The translations under genes were made by a program, and so were the position numbers. The notes below the pieces were generated by a model. It had not been told where the DNA came from, made no database searches, and saw only the letters and a program-made list of their open reading frames with translations. This document shows positions 9,488 to 16,806 of a stretch of 39,742 nucleotides of DNA, piece by piece. The stretch comes from DAMCAP01 sp964370205. GTDB lineage: Bacteria; Bacillota; Clostridia; Oscillospirales; Ruminococcaceae. How positions within the stretch are numbered: position 1 is the stretch's first letter; every line of letters starts with the position of its first letter. The stretch covers positions 1 through 39,742 of the forward strand of contig CAYJIK010000011.1 of NCBI GenBank assembly GCA_964370205.1, read 5' to 3'.

Positions 9488-12400
9488 TTAAAACAACCCC
9501 CTTCTTATTCTTTCTGACTCAAGTTTTTTACTTATCTCTTTATACACCTGATCCACTATCTGTTGTACATTCACCTGTGATAAAGGCGATGGTGTAGGTG
9601 GTGCTATTTGTTTTATCACCGGGGCATTGATCGCCCTGCGTGTTACTGTTGCATTTCTCTCTGTTATGTTGTGTTCACTACGCTCAATCATCTCTATTTC
9701 GGGTATCTGCGATGCCTTGACAGGTATACGTCTACCGCCTGAGCGTAGCATTTTGTGTATTGCACTCAGCGACGGTACAGGTGTCGGTGTCAGCGGTTCA
9801 GATGCTGTGCTTTCCGGCGCTGATGGTACCAACTGCATAGGTGTTATCGGAGTAGGGGGTTGCGGTGCAACTGTTGCAGTGGTTCTGACACTTTCGCTCT
9901 GTGGGGTCGCTCTGTTTTGCGCTTGGTTGTGAGATTGATTTTGCGTGTGTGTTAAGCTTAGCGGTTGTGGCCCTACTGTTGTACTCGGTTGTGTCATGCT
10001 TTGCGTCGCTGTCACTGTTCGGTTGTTCGCAGTCGACGACAGAATGCTCTCGGACTTTGTTGTCCTTATATCAGCCATCGGGTGGGTCATCGTTAAGGAC
10101 GTATGAGATGTCGTAAGTGTATGTGATGCCATGGATGCCTGTGATGTTGCTGTCTGCGGTGCTGTAGTTGAAGCTTTGTATGGTGAAACGGTGGAGCTTT
10201 GCTCGTTACCGTTTGCTCGTGTGGTTGTGGGTTCTGATGTTTCCGTTTGCGCTTGTGGTGCTGTGCTGTTTTGTTGTGTTAGCGGCACAAGCGGTACGGG
10301 TGTGTGCTGTGGTGGGTCGGACAGTATTGTGGTAGAAGAAGTAATAGTATTATTATTGCTATTGCTATTACTATCACTATTACTGTTGATGACGTCGTTT
10401 CTACCGCTTTCACTGCTGAGAGTGGGCGATGGTGTTGTGGTTCTGTTTGCAGTCGCTACTGTGGAAACTGACGGTGCTGTCCGTTCGGTGGGCTGTGATG
10501 TGGCTTGCTCTGCACCGCTATCTGGCTGTGTCGCACGCTGTGTAAGCGACACAGGGGTGTGAATAGGTGCTGATGCTTTGACAGTCCCATCCGTTGGTTG
10601 TGTAGCGCTCTGTGCTATGCGCTCCTGTTCGGAACGCTCGGCTGTATGCACTGTCTGTGGGTGCTGTATTGCTTGGGGTGTGCCTGGTGGCGTTTTTGAT
10701 TGCGTCGTTGTGGGTGCTGTTGTTGCTGTTGCTGTTGTTGTTGCACTGTCGCTGTCTGACATTTGTGGCGTCACACGTTGTACAAGTGGCTGGGTGGGAT
10801 ATTCGGGTGGCGGTGCAAGCGTGGGGATACTTTCGGTAGCTTCACTGTCCGCCGTATATTTCACGGCACTGCTGATTTTATATTCTTCGGCAGTGTCGGA
10901 TTTAACTGTTTGTGTTGGGGTTGACCTGTCCGTGGTTGTCGCGGTGTCAGGCTTAGAAGTTGTCTCAACTGTCGACGACTGTTCTACATTGTTTGAAGTC
11001 GACTTCACCTGTGGGTCAGCTGTTCTTATTTCAGAATGTTCAGCTTTTGTTCCAACTTCGCCGACCTTTGCAACACTGCTTTCGGTGCGTTGCGTAAGTG
11101 GTTGCGGGACATGAACAGGCGGTTGAGGGAGAGGTTGCTGTGGTATTTCGTCCCTCGCTATAGTTTCGGCTGTGTATTTTGTATCGGTAGGCACAGTACT
11201 GTCGTCACGGTTCTGTGTGGACGTATAGTTTTGTGACGCTTCTATATTAGCAGTCACAGAACTGCTTTGCACCGTTGCATTTGTAGTACTATTTGTAATA
11301 TTTGAGCTTGATGTTACAGAATCTGACGGTTGTATGACAGTCTGCGGTGCAAGCTGTGTGAGCGGTTGGGGGGTAAACGGTTGTGGTTCCTCTAGACTCT
11401 GCGTCGGCTGCTCTCCCGATATCCTTTCCGCTGTATACGGAATTGTATCGTTGCTCTGTACCTTGATCTCGGTGCTGTCAGGGGATTGCTCCTGTGGAGT
11501 CGGGGAAATGGAGGATTGACGGCCAACCTCAATTTGTCGGCTGTCAGAAGTGGTAGGTGTTGTTGTTTGCTGCTCTGACTTTGCTTGTTCAGTTGCAGAT
11601 TGACGCCTAATTTCAGGCGAAACGCTGGGCTGTTGTGTTATCGCTTGTTGTGTTGTCGATTGTGGGGCAGTCTTGGCGTCAGAGGTTATCTGCGCTTCAC
11701 TATGCTGTTCCGCTCGCTGAATGAGCGGTTCAGGGCGATATATCGGGGGTGCTTGCAGAGGGGTTCGGTCTACATCTATAGTATCGGTCGCAGTGTCTTC
11801 ACTGTGCTGTGCACTGCTCTCCGTAATACTCGAAAGTTGTGTTGTTTTTGAGGGTTTACTGTCGTCTCTAGGTTGTTGTCTTACGTTTTGTTCTGTTTTT
11901 TTATTTTCGCTCTCACTTTGGTGAGCGCTTTGCTCGGACGACTGTTGTTGCACCAGGTTTAGCGGTGCGTGTGGCTCAGGTGATTGCGGTGTGACTGCTT
12001 CTCTGTTCGGGATATCGACACTCTGTGTGTCATCATTTTTAATGCTATTGGTTTCACTTGTAGTGTTTTTCGGGGGTGCGCTTGCTTTGTCCTGCGCCGG
12101 ATCTTGAAGTTTTGCGGCTTCGATGCGCTCTGGTCTACTGTTTGACTGCTGAGGCTGTTCTGCTTGCTTTTGCGCTTCTACTTGTTGATGCTGCTCTGCT
12201 TTTTGCGCTTGCTCTTGTACTGCGGTGACAGTCTTCTCTACTGTCTTTACAATCTCACGCTCGACTTCTTTTGTCACGGTCTCCGGCATCTCACCGGTAG
12301 AGGTGACCTCTTTCGGGTGGGAAAGCGGTACGCTGTCAAACATAGCAGCTTGTTGTATCGGTTTATCTGACCTTATCGGAGGCTGTTCGGGGAGTTTGGA

Positions 12401-12595
12401 CAGTGCTGTGTGAACGGCAAACTGCCTGCTGTTTTCGGTGGTTGGCTCTGCTTTTATGATGGGGCGCAGATTGTCTGTAATAGTTCTGCCTAAGAGGTTT
12501 GTTATAAAGTCCATGGACATGTTTAGCGTGTAGTAGCTGTTTTCGGTGAGGTAGCGTGAGATGTTGTAGACGTTCTCGGTCACTTGATTACGCAT
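9488..12595 (-). CDS. 1035-aa disordered Ser/Thr/Pro/Gln-rich protein in the tape-measure position
   Basis: The ATG at 12595 overlaps the stop of the upstream small gene (TAATG), implying translational coupling. Residues ~1-50 (ISRYLTENSYYTLNMSMDFI) and the last ~35 (VNVQQIVDQVYKEISKKLES, then ERIRRGLF) look helical and structured. Everything between is low-complexity S/T/P/Q/E with no hydrophobic core. A short motif recurs at about 80-120-residue steps: P-x-P-L-x-Q-R, seen as PEPLIQR, PQPLTQL, PQPLTQR, TQPLVQR, PVSLTQR and PVPLVPL, often 20-35 residues after YTAE/YTAD. The position (tube, chaperone pair, tube 2, this gene, LysM-position gene, hub) equals that of gene T, the tape measure, in P2. 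Tape measures are normally helical, so that role is inference. A scaffold or linker is the alternative. Confidence 0.75.
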   Translation of the reverse strand: MRNQVTENVYNISRYLTENSYYTLNMSMDFITNLLGRTITDNLRPIIKAEPTTENSRQFAVHTALSKLPEQPPIRSDKPIQQAAMFDSVPLSHPKEVTSTGEMPETVTKEVEREIVKTVEKTVTAVQEQAQKAEQHQQVEAQKQAEQPQQSNSRPERIEAAKLQDPAQDKASAPPKNTTSETNSIKNDDTQSVDIPNREAVTPQSPEPHAPLNLVQQQSSEQSAHQSESENKKTEQNVRQQPRDDSKPSKTTQLSSITESSAQHSEDTATDTIDVDRTPLQAPPIYRPEPLIQRAEQHSEAQITSDAKTAPQSTTQQAITQQPSVSPEIRRQSATEQAKSEQQTTTPTTSDSRQIEVGRQSSISPTPQEQSPDSTEIKVQSNDTIPYTAERISGEQPTQSLEEPQPFTPQPLTQLAPQTVIQPSDSVTSSSNITNSTTNATVQSSSVTANIEASQNYTSTQNRDDSTVPTDTKYTAETIARDEIPQQPLPQPPVHVPQPLTQRTESSVAKVGEVGTKAEHSEIRTADPQVKSTSNNVEQSSTVETTSKPDTATTTDRSTPTQTVKSDTAEEYKISSAVKYTADSEATESIPTLAPPPEYPTQPLVQRVTPQMSDSDSATTTATATTAPTTTQSKTPPGTPQAIQHPQTVHTAERSEQERIAQSATQPTDGTVKASAPIHTPVSLTQRATQPDSGAEQATSQPTERTAPSVSTVATANRTTTPSPTLSSESGRNDVINSNSDSNSNSNNNTITSSTTILSDPPQHTPVPLVPLTQQNSTAPQAQTETSEPTTTRANGNEQSSTVSPYKASTTAPQTATSQASMASHTLTTSHTSLTMTHPMADIRTTKSESILSSTANNRTVTATQSMTQPSTTVGPQPLSLTHTQNQSHNQAQNRATPQSESVRTTATVAPQPPTPITPMQLVPSAPESTASEPLTPTPVPSLSAIHKMLRSGGRRIPVKASQIPEIEMIERSEHNITERNATVTRRAINAPVIKQIAPPTPSPLSQVNVQQIVDQVYKEISKKLESERIRRGLF

Positions 12596-12738
12596 TAACG
12601 GCGTCTGCTGTGGCTGTCTGATTCGCCAAATCCTTCAATCAGGTGAATCATCGGCACAAGTGGCGACTCGTAACCACCTACGTTATACTTTTCAACTATG
12701 CTGTTACCGAGTTTCAGGTCGGTAGTTAGTATGCTCAT
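12595..12738 (-). CDS. Small 47-aa protein coupled to the 1035-aa gene
   Basis: An ATG at 12738 has AAGGAAA eight bases upstream. The protein begins MSILTTDLKLGNSIVEKYNV and continues with a GGYESPLVPMIHL stretch before ending SDSHSRRR. Its TAA overlaps the next ATG in a TAATG. The ribosome site, the coupling and the lack of any other gene in this space support it. I do not recognise the family. Its place between the second tube protein and the LysM-position region is where Afp/PVC loci keep small protein 6, but no homology is claimed. Confidence 0.65.
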   Translation of the reverse strand: MSILTTDLKLGNSIVEKYNVGGYESPLVPMIHLIEGFGESDSHSRRR

Positions 12739-12831
12739 CACGTTTTCCTTACCTTTCTAAGACATTAGAAGCTACAGAGCTGTCACCTGACAAGCCTGCA
12801 AACTTCAGCTGTCGAAAAAGCAGAGGCTATT

Positions 12832-13293
12832 CTACAGGTCCTTATTGCCTTCGTACAGGCTCAGTTCCTCGTACGCTACTTCAAACGTTTCTATAAGTAC
12901 TTGATTGCCGTTCATTGCGTCCAAATCCGAGTAGCTCATCTTCTTTACATATACGCCGGATAGGAACATCGCCCTTGCCATGTCGCCGTTTTGCTTTAGC
13001 ACGATTATAACAACATCATGCTCAAGACGCTTGCCGGGGGCGAACTTTTCCATGGCGTCAGTGTCGCTTTCTCCCCTGTTTGACACACCACGCTCAAAGC
13101 GCATGATATTTTCATTACTTGCAGGTTTAGCAAGTGAGTAGACACGATCGTTTACTCCGCCCTCTGCCAATATCTCGGTATCTACCGATATCTCAAAACC
13201 GCTTATCTTAGCAAAACTGATCTCGAATGATTCTATAAATACGGTAAAATTATACGGCCTAAGCAGGTCGTCAGGCGTTCCGATAGTATACAT
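12832..13293 (-). CDS. Second tube protein, gp19 family
   Basis: 153 aa from ATG 13293. Features of the T4 gp19/Afp5-type tube family include FTVFIESFEISFAKISGFEI, the 'f.ev.Gl' strand that starts the inner barrel, then LERGVSN-like RFERGVSNRG, a conserved central loop, and EVAYEELSLYEG at the end. It is more divergent than the main tube protein at 14195-14641. By analogy with PVC it may form the first or specialised tube ring against the hub (Pvc5 role), while the other builds the bulk of the tube. It is preceded by leader element copy 3 with the conserved GAAAGGAACGGTCA; here ACG replaces ATG, which fixes the start. Confidence 0.88.
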   Translation of the reverse strand: MYTIGTPDDLLRPYNFTVFIESFEISFAKISGFEISVDTEILAEGGVNDRVYSLAKPASNENIMRFERGVSNRGESDTDAMEKFAPGKRLEHDVVIIVLKQNGDMARAMFLSGVYVKKMSYSDLDAMNGNQVLIETFEVAYEELSLYEGNKDL

Positions 13294-13299
13294 AAATAT

Positions 13300-13416
13300 G
13301 ACCGTTCCTTTCTGCAGGTTTTGTGTGGTTTTTGTAACATATAGTTTCTGATTTTACAAAAAGTGAGGCCGTGCCGAAGAGCACAAAACCGCGGTTTGAA
13401 AATCTTATTTTCAAAC
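13300..13416 (-). repeat. Structured intergenic leader element, copy 3
   Basis: About 117 bp and the best-preserved copy. The hairpin GTTTGAAAAT/ATTTTCAAAC is perfect at 13394-13416. A long outer stem GGTTTTGTG/CACAAAACC encloses a GTGC(TCTTCG)GCAC hairpin and a TTTTTGTAA/TTACAAAAA stem. It ends just before the SD of the second tube gene. Confidence 0.82.
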
Positions 13417-13500
13417 TTTAGCCCTTCCCTTTCTATCAACCTGCTGTGTGTTGATTACCTAAAAATCACACAACCAGGTTTGAAAGTATATTACTATCTG

Positions 13501-13734
13501 CTAAACTTCAAAAATATTTTTGGGTGCCTTGTTTACTTCCTTGTGAATTGCCGATATCTCAGCGCAGTATCTGCGGCGTGTACGATGGTCAAGCGTCATA
13601 ACCGTTTCATAATCCCAGTGGTAGTAGTAGGACAAAAATGACGTTTCACGGTATAGTTCGTCCTCGGGGTAAACAGTTATTCCGCTGAAGTAAAATTTAT
13701 AGGCTGTACAAATGTATGTCCGCATTCGGGGCAT
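13501..13734 (-). CDS. DUF6760-like open frame, probably made by -1 frameshift from the upstream gene
   Basis: The frame holds YPEDELYRETSFLSYYYHWD followed by a helix with MTLDHRTRRRYCAEI. I recognise this as the small CIS family (DUF6760 type) whose members read roughly 'YPLDRLYEEVAFiAYHFHW...iL.LeH.eRRRWv.EI'. Family-like residues begin only near 13680. The two ATGs upstream (13734 and 13725) have no ribosome site and would add residues that fit nothing. The 124-codon gene upstream ends inside this frame, and the slippery heptamer at 13692-13698 moves ribosomes exactly into it. A frameshift product would be 182 aa: 119 codons plus 63 residues of this frame. It lies after sheath and tube genes, as E' lies in P2. 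Independent start from a non-ATG codon is the alternative. Confidence 0.75.
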   Translation of the reverse strand: MPRMRTYICTAYKFYFSGITVYPEDELYRETSFLSYYYHWDYETVMTLDHRTRRRYCAEISAIHKEVNKAPKNIFEV

Positions 13735-14048
13735 ACTGCCGTGGTTTTTATCTCCTCAACTGCGTTTATACGCTGATACATACTCTGCAAAAATGCTAGG
13801 TCAGAGGAGAAAAACTTCTCTACAATTCTTGCATCTATTCGCGGCACACTACCCAGTGACGATATAACCCTCGATAGCAATATTATCGTAAGGTATCCGG
13901 GGTTTTGCACCACTCGTGGGTCACGTAGCGGTAGTACTTCGTCCGCCGCTGTTGCAAGGCGCATTACGCCCTCTCTGTGCACAACTCCGTTTGCGTCTAC
14001 ATACCCCTTAGGGAGGGTAAATTCAAATTGCGTTGCAAAATCTTCCAT
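13677..14048 (-). CDS. CIS conserved protein with CPxC motif; candidate tail-assembly chaperone (E/G-like)
   Basis: 123 aa from ATG 14048, preceded by GAAAGGCATGGTCA, the same leader end as other genes of the locus (the ATG at 14060 sits on the SD). It contains EFTLPKGYVDANGVVHREGV, LPLRDPRVVQNPGYLTIILL, a mainly helical centre and a final VCPECGHTF half-knuckle that could bind zinc in a dimer. I recognise the pattern from CIS loci, where such a protein precedes the DUF6760 protein; no enzymatic role is known to me. Its place directly after sheath and tube, with an overlapping -1 frame downstream, is that of phage tail assembly chaperones (P2 E, lambda G). The chaperone role is therefore inference from position and frameshift logic. 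Confidence 0.85.
   Translation of the reverse strand: MEDFATQFEFTLPKGYVDANGVVHREGVMRLATAADEVLPLRDPRVVQNPGYLTIILLSRVISSLGSVPRIDARIVEKFFSSDLAFLQSMYQRINAVEEIKTTAVCPECGHTFVQPINFTSAE
13692..13698 (-). promoter_or_regulatory. Candidate -1 programmed ribosomal frameshift site (A AAT TTT)
   Basis: In the frame of the 123-aa gene the mRNA reads ATA AAT TTT ACT, which is X XXY YYZ with X=A, Y=T. A one-base backward slip continues as TAC TTC AGC, the frame of the DUF6760-like region. The zero frame stops five codons later (TAA at 13677-13679). I see no strong downstream pseudoknot by eye. Confidence 0.65.
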
Positions 14049-14132
14049 ATTGATGACCATGCCTTTCTCACAACTATTAGGGGTTGTATTCCTAGTAATG
14101 CCGATATTCGGTTCTGCTTATTGCTTTATGTT

Positions 14133-14164
14133 GCGGTCTACACTGCCTAGGCAGTGTAGACCGC
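14133..14164. other. Perfect 32-nt palindrome between tube gene and chaperone gene
   Basis: The arms are GCGGTCTACACTGCCT/AGGCAGTGTAGACCGC without a loop, in the ~146-base gap after the tube stop codon. No U-tract follows in transcription sense (CAACATAAAG), so a classic terminator is unlikely. It could protect tube and sheath mRNA from 3' decay, be cleaved by RNase III, or bind a dimeric protein. Confidence 0.85.
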
Positions 14165-14194
14165 TATATTCGCTTTAAGAAATGTTAAAACGAA

Positions 14195-14641
14195 CTAGGA
14201 AATTCTCTTCATTTCCTCGAACACTAGCTCTACGCTTTCAAAAGCGATTTCGCTGCTTGTAGCGTTGAAATCAGGAGCTGTGTACTTGGACGGCCAGCAA
14301 GCGAACAGTGTCCAGCTTGCGATATCCTGATGGCTGTCATCCTGCAGGTGGATAGTGATGTCTTCCATTCTATCTTCTGCAGCCTGCTTTGTGCCGTCGG
14401 ATATACCAACAACCCAATCCCAGAAGGACATGTTTTCGCTCATGCCCCACTTTAGGGTTACGTTGCCGTACTTTGTCAGACCGGGCATTTTTCTGGGAGA
14501 GTTTATAAGCTCTGTGCCCTCTCTGTACTCGATAACGTCGATGCTTGCATCAAATCCGCTAACTTCGGAGAAACCGGCAACATCTACGTTGGTCATTTCG
14601 ATTCGATAATTATACTTCTTGTATGGGTATGCACTTGCCAC
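14195..14641 (-). CDS. Main tail tube protein, gp19 family
   Basis: 148 aa from a GTG at 14641, with AGAAAGGA eleven bases upstream. It is a canonical CIS/phage tube protein: YRIEMTNVDVAGFSEVSGFD opens the barrel, IEYREGTELINSPRKMPGLT is the conserved loop that contacts neighbouring subunits, LKWGMSENMSFWDWV follows, and an AFESVELVFEEMKRI strand closes it. It polymerises into the inner tube expelled on contraction. It lies 148 bases after the sheath gene, separated by hairpins, in the standard sheath-tube order. It closely follows the Afp1/Pvc1-type pattern and shows no anomaly. Confidence 0.95.
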   Translation of the reverse strand: MASAYPYKKYNYRIEMTNVDVAGFSEVSGFDASIDVIEYREGTELINSPRKMPGLTKYGNVTLKWGMSENMSFWDWVVGISDGTKQAAEDRMEDITIHLQDDSHQDIASWTLFACWPSKYTAPDFNATSSEIAFESVELVFEEMKRIS

Positions 14642-14680
14642 TTAAAAATCCATCCTTTCTATATGTGAACTATATATATT

Positions 14681-14759
14681 GGCCGTAAGAAGCTTAAGCT
14701 ATTCGGCCTGTGCCGACATGCGGCGTTATCACTACGCAGTGGGGTAGAAACCTACCCAC
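14681..14759 (-). other. Cluster of three intercistronic hairpins between sheath and tube
   Basis: In the 148 bases between sheath stop and tube start lie three inverted repeats: 14739-14759 (GTGGG.TAG/CTACCCAC with one bulge), 14712-14724 (GCCG/CGGC) and 14681-14708 (GGCCG/CGGCC enclosing the palindrome AGCTTAAGCT). None is followed by a run of U. They could set relative stability of sheath and tube mRNA. Confidence 0.65.
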
Positions 14760-14789
14760 ACCACGTATGCACTACAGTATCAGTGGGAA

Positions 14790-16508
14790 TTACTCCTTCA
14801 TGAACTGTGTGATTCTGAAGATTACGAACTCAGCAGGACGGCTTGGAGCTACGCCGATGACGCAGATCAGTCTGCCGTTTAGTATGTCGGACTGTGTCAT
14901 TGTGTCCGGTCCGATGTTAACATAGAATGCTTCATCTTCCGATGCACCGACAAGAGCGCCGCTTCTGTACATATCTCTTAGGAAAGAGGTGATTGTACGC
15001 TGGACTCTCATCCACAGTACTTCATCGTTTGGCTCAAATACTGCCCAGTTTGTGGAAGCCTTGATGGTTTCCTCTAGGTAGATGAACAGACGACGAACGT
15101 TGACATATTTCCACAGGCTGTTGGAGGAGCAAGTTCTGCCGCCCCAAACTCTGATGCCCTGGCCTGGTAGTGCTCTTATTAGGTTAACGCCGGCTGGGTT
15201 TAGTAGGTCCTGCTCGCCCTTGTTGTATGTAACAGATAGGCCTAGGCAGTTGTTAACTACTTCGTTTGCAGGAGCCTTGTGAACGCCTCTGGTGTTGTCG
15301 CTTCTTGCGTAGATACCGATAACAGCGCCGGACGGTGGGATGTATGCTGCCTTCTTAGCTGCCATATCGTATATCTGTAGCCAAGGATGGTACATTGCAC
15401 AGTAGTTGGAGTCAACTATTTCTCTGTGTGTCAGTAGATCCTGTGGTTTTGTCATGTCGTAAGGCATATCAAGAACGGCAAAGCGGCTAGCTAGTCTTTC
15501 GCAGTGAGAAACCAGTGCCAGCTGTACAGCAGGAGCTGTTATGCCGGGGATAGCCATGATGCTTACGTTGGATATTTCCAGGAATGCTTCTAGGCCTGTT
15601 CTCTTGCCGGGGCCGTCGCCACCGCCGATGTAGATGGATTCGTCCAGAGCCTTGCAGCTACCGTCGGAACCGCCGGACAGTGTGAATGTAGCCTTTGTTG
15701 CAAAAGCGTCGCCTGCTATTGCCTGGATAGGTGTGCAAATTTCTTCGCAGGGTGATGTGCTTACGTTAACAAGCTGGCTCTTTGCAAGCATGTTGTCAAT
15801 GAAGTCAGCACTTGCAACGTTGAATGATACGTTTTCGTAGATTTCAACGTTATCTTCGCAAGCGATTTCCATGTTCATGTCGCAAGTTACGATCAGCTTG
15901 GAAGGAACTAGGTTTGCATCAACGATGTTCTGGTCGAACTCTTTTTCGAAGCAAACTGTGTTATCCTGAATACGGGAGATCTTGTTGTGTGCTACTACGT
16001 TGCCGTTTTCCACGAATGCAACTACATCGCCCACGCTGAAAGCGTCAGCATTCTTAAATGTGTACATTTTTGTGGAGGTAACTGCATCTTCAAGAACGTC
16101 CATAACCTGTGTCTTAGCTTTGCTTGTAGACACTGCGGAAATTCTTACGTTGTTGCCCCACTTACCGACATTCTTAGCTGTGAACGCTACGGAGCCTCTT
16201 GTAGCGCCTGCCAGTACTGCGTCAGCGGGTGCAACACGCATGATGTAGCAGCGTGCTCCGCCGTTTGCAAAGAATTGCTCTACGGCGTATGCCAGATAAC
16301 GGTTCTGGCCGTGTGTATTCTCGGATAGGTATCCGCCGAACTTTCTTCTGAACTCGGCGAAGGATACGATGAACTCGGGAGTGCCAACTGTTGCGCCCTT
16401 TTCAGCCATGCCTATAAAGCCAGCTGTACTGGTGCTAACACCCTCCATAGCTCTCATACCGGACTCAAACTCTTCAACATAAACACCGGGAGAAAGATAT
16501 TCTGCCAT
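14790..16508 (-). CDS. Contractile tail sheath protein
   Basis: 572 aa from ATG 16508. The start MAEYLSPGVYVEEFESGMRA, then VSTSTAGFIGMAEKG and FAEFRRKFGGYL, is the unmistakable sheath N-terminus. The C-terminal block includes a GVNLIRALPGQGIRVWGGRT stretch, WKYVNVRRLFIYLEETI, a helix with FEPNDEVLWMRVQRTI, and the final SRPAEFVIFRITQ strand. These are the arms through which subunits join in the six-start helix. A variable domain of ~200 residues (about 120-320) faces outward. Only one sheath gene is present, whereas Afp/PVC have up to three. Contraction of this protein drives the tube. The start codon has an unusual SD arrangement (see 16519-16549). Confidence 0.97.
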   Translation of the reverse strand: MAEYLSPGVYVEEFESGMRAMEGVSTSTAGFIGMAEKGATVGTPEFIVSFAEFRRKFGGYLSENTHGQNRYLAYAVEQFFANGGARCYIMRVAPADAVLAGATRGSVAFTAKNVGKWGNNVRISAVSTSKAKTQVMDVLEDAVTSTKMYTFKNADAFSVGDVVAFVENGNVVAHNKISRIQDNTVCFEKEFDQNIVDANLVPSKLIVTCDMNMEIACEDNVEIYENVSFNVASADFIDNMLAKSQLVNVSTSPCEEICTPIQAIAGDAFATKATFTLSGGSDGSCKALDESIYIGGGDGPGKRTGLEAFLEISNVSIMAIPGITAPAVQLALVSHCERLASRFAVLDMPYDMTKPQDLLTHREIVDSNYCAMYHPWLQIYDMAAKKAAYIPPSGAVIGIYARSDNTRGVHKAPANEVVNNCLGLSVTYNKGEQDLLNPAGVNLIRALPGQGIRVWGGRTCSSNSLWKYVNVRRLFIYLEETIKASTNWAVFEPNDEVLWMRVQRTITSFLRDMYRSGALVGASEDEAFYVNIGPDTMTQSDILNGRLICVIGVAPSRPAEFVIFRITQFMKE

Positions 16509-16518
16509 TTTCTCTTTG

Positions 16519-16549
16519 TGTTCGGACTATGCCGAACAACTCCTCCTTT
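16519..16549 (-). promoter_or_regulatory. Sheath translation start with SD separated from ATG by a hairpin
   Basis: The strong AAAGGAGGAG (16540-16549) lies 31 bases before the sheath ATG, too far for normal use. Between them TGTTCGG/CCGAACA (16532-16538 and 16519-16525) forms a 7-bp stem with a 6-base loop; folding leaves 11 unpaired bases. A weak GAG at -5 is an alternative. The remaining gap up to 16806 holds two more small hairpins (16561-16576, 16582-16593), and I see no clear promoter. Confidence 0.6.
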
Positions 16550-16806
16550 ATATCATATTTGTGCACCTTTCGGCACACTACGGTCACCTGACCTTTAGAC
16601 AGCGCCACAACATTGTTATCCGGCTTACTTTAATGTCTGTTCGTACTAGCAGTCAGAACGCATACCCCTTATGGAGTACATTTTCCTTCCCTTTCTGAAT
16701 AGCTAAATAAAACTACCTTTAACCTGCTGAGGCACTGTCTCGAAAACTAATCTCAGCTTCTGAGCTTTCTACTCTACTCGGGCCGTCCTTTTATGGTCGG
16801 GGCTCA

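Noticed and set aside
9627..12413. Many long plus-strand open frames opposite the 1035-aa gene (for example 10578-11114)
   Set aside because: They arise from the low-complexity S/T/P/Q codons read backwards; they are Val/Leu/Cys-rich without ribosome sites and overlap each other in several frames.
14133..14164. Transcription terminator at the palindrome
   Set aside because: Neither strand has a U-tract after the stem, and essential CIS genes continue downstream in the same direction.
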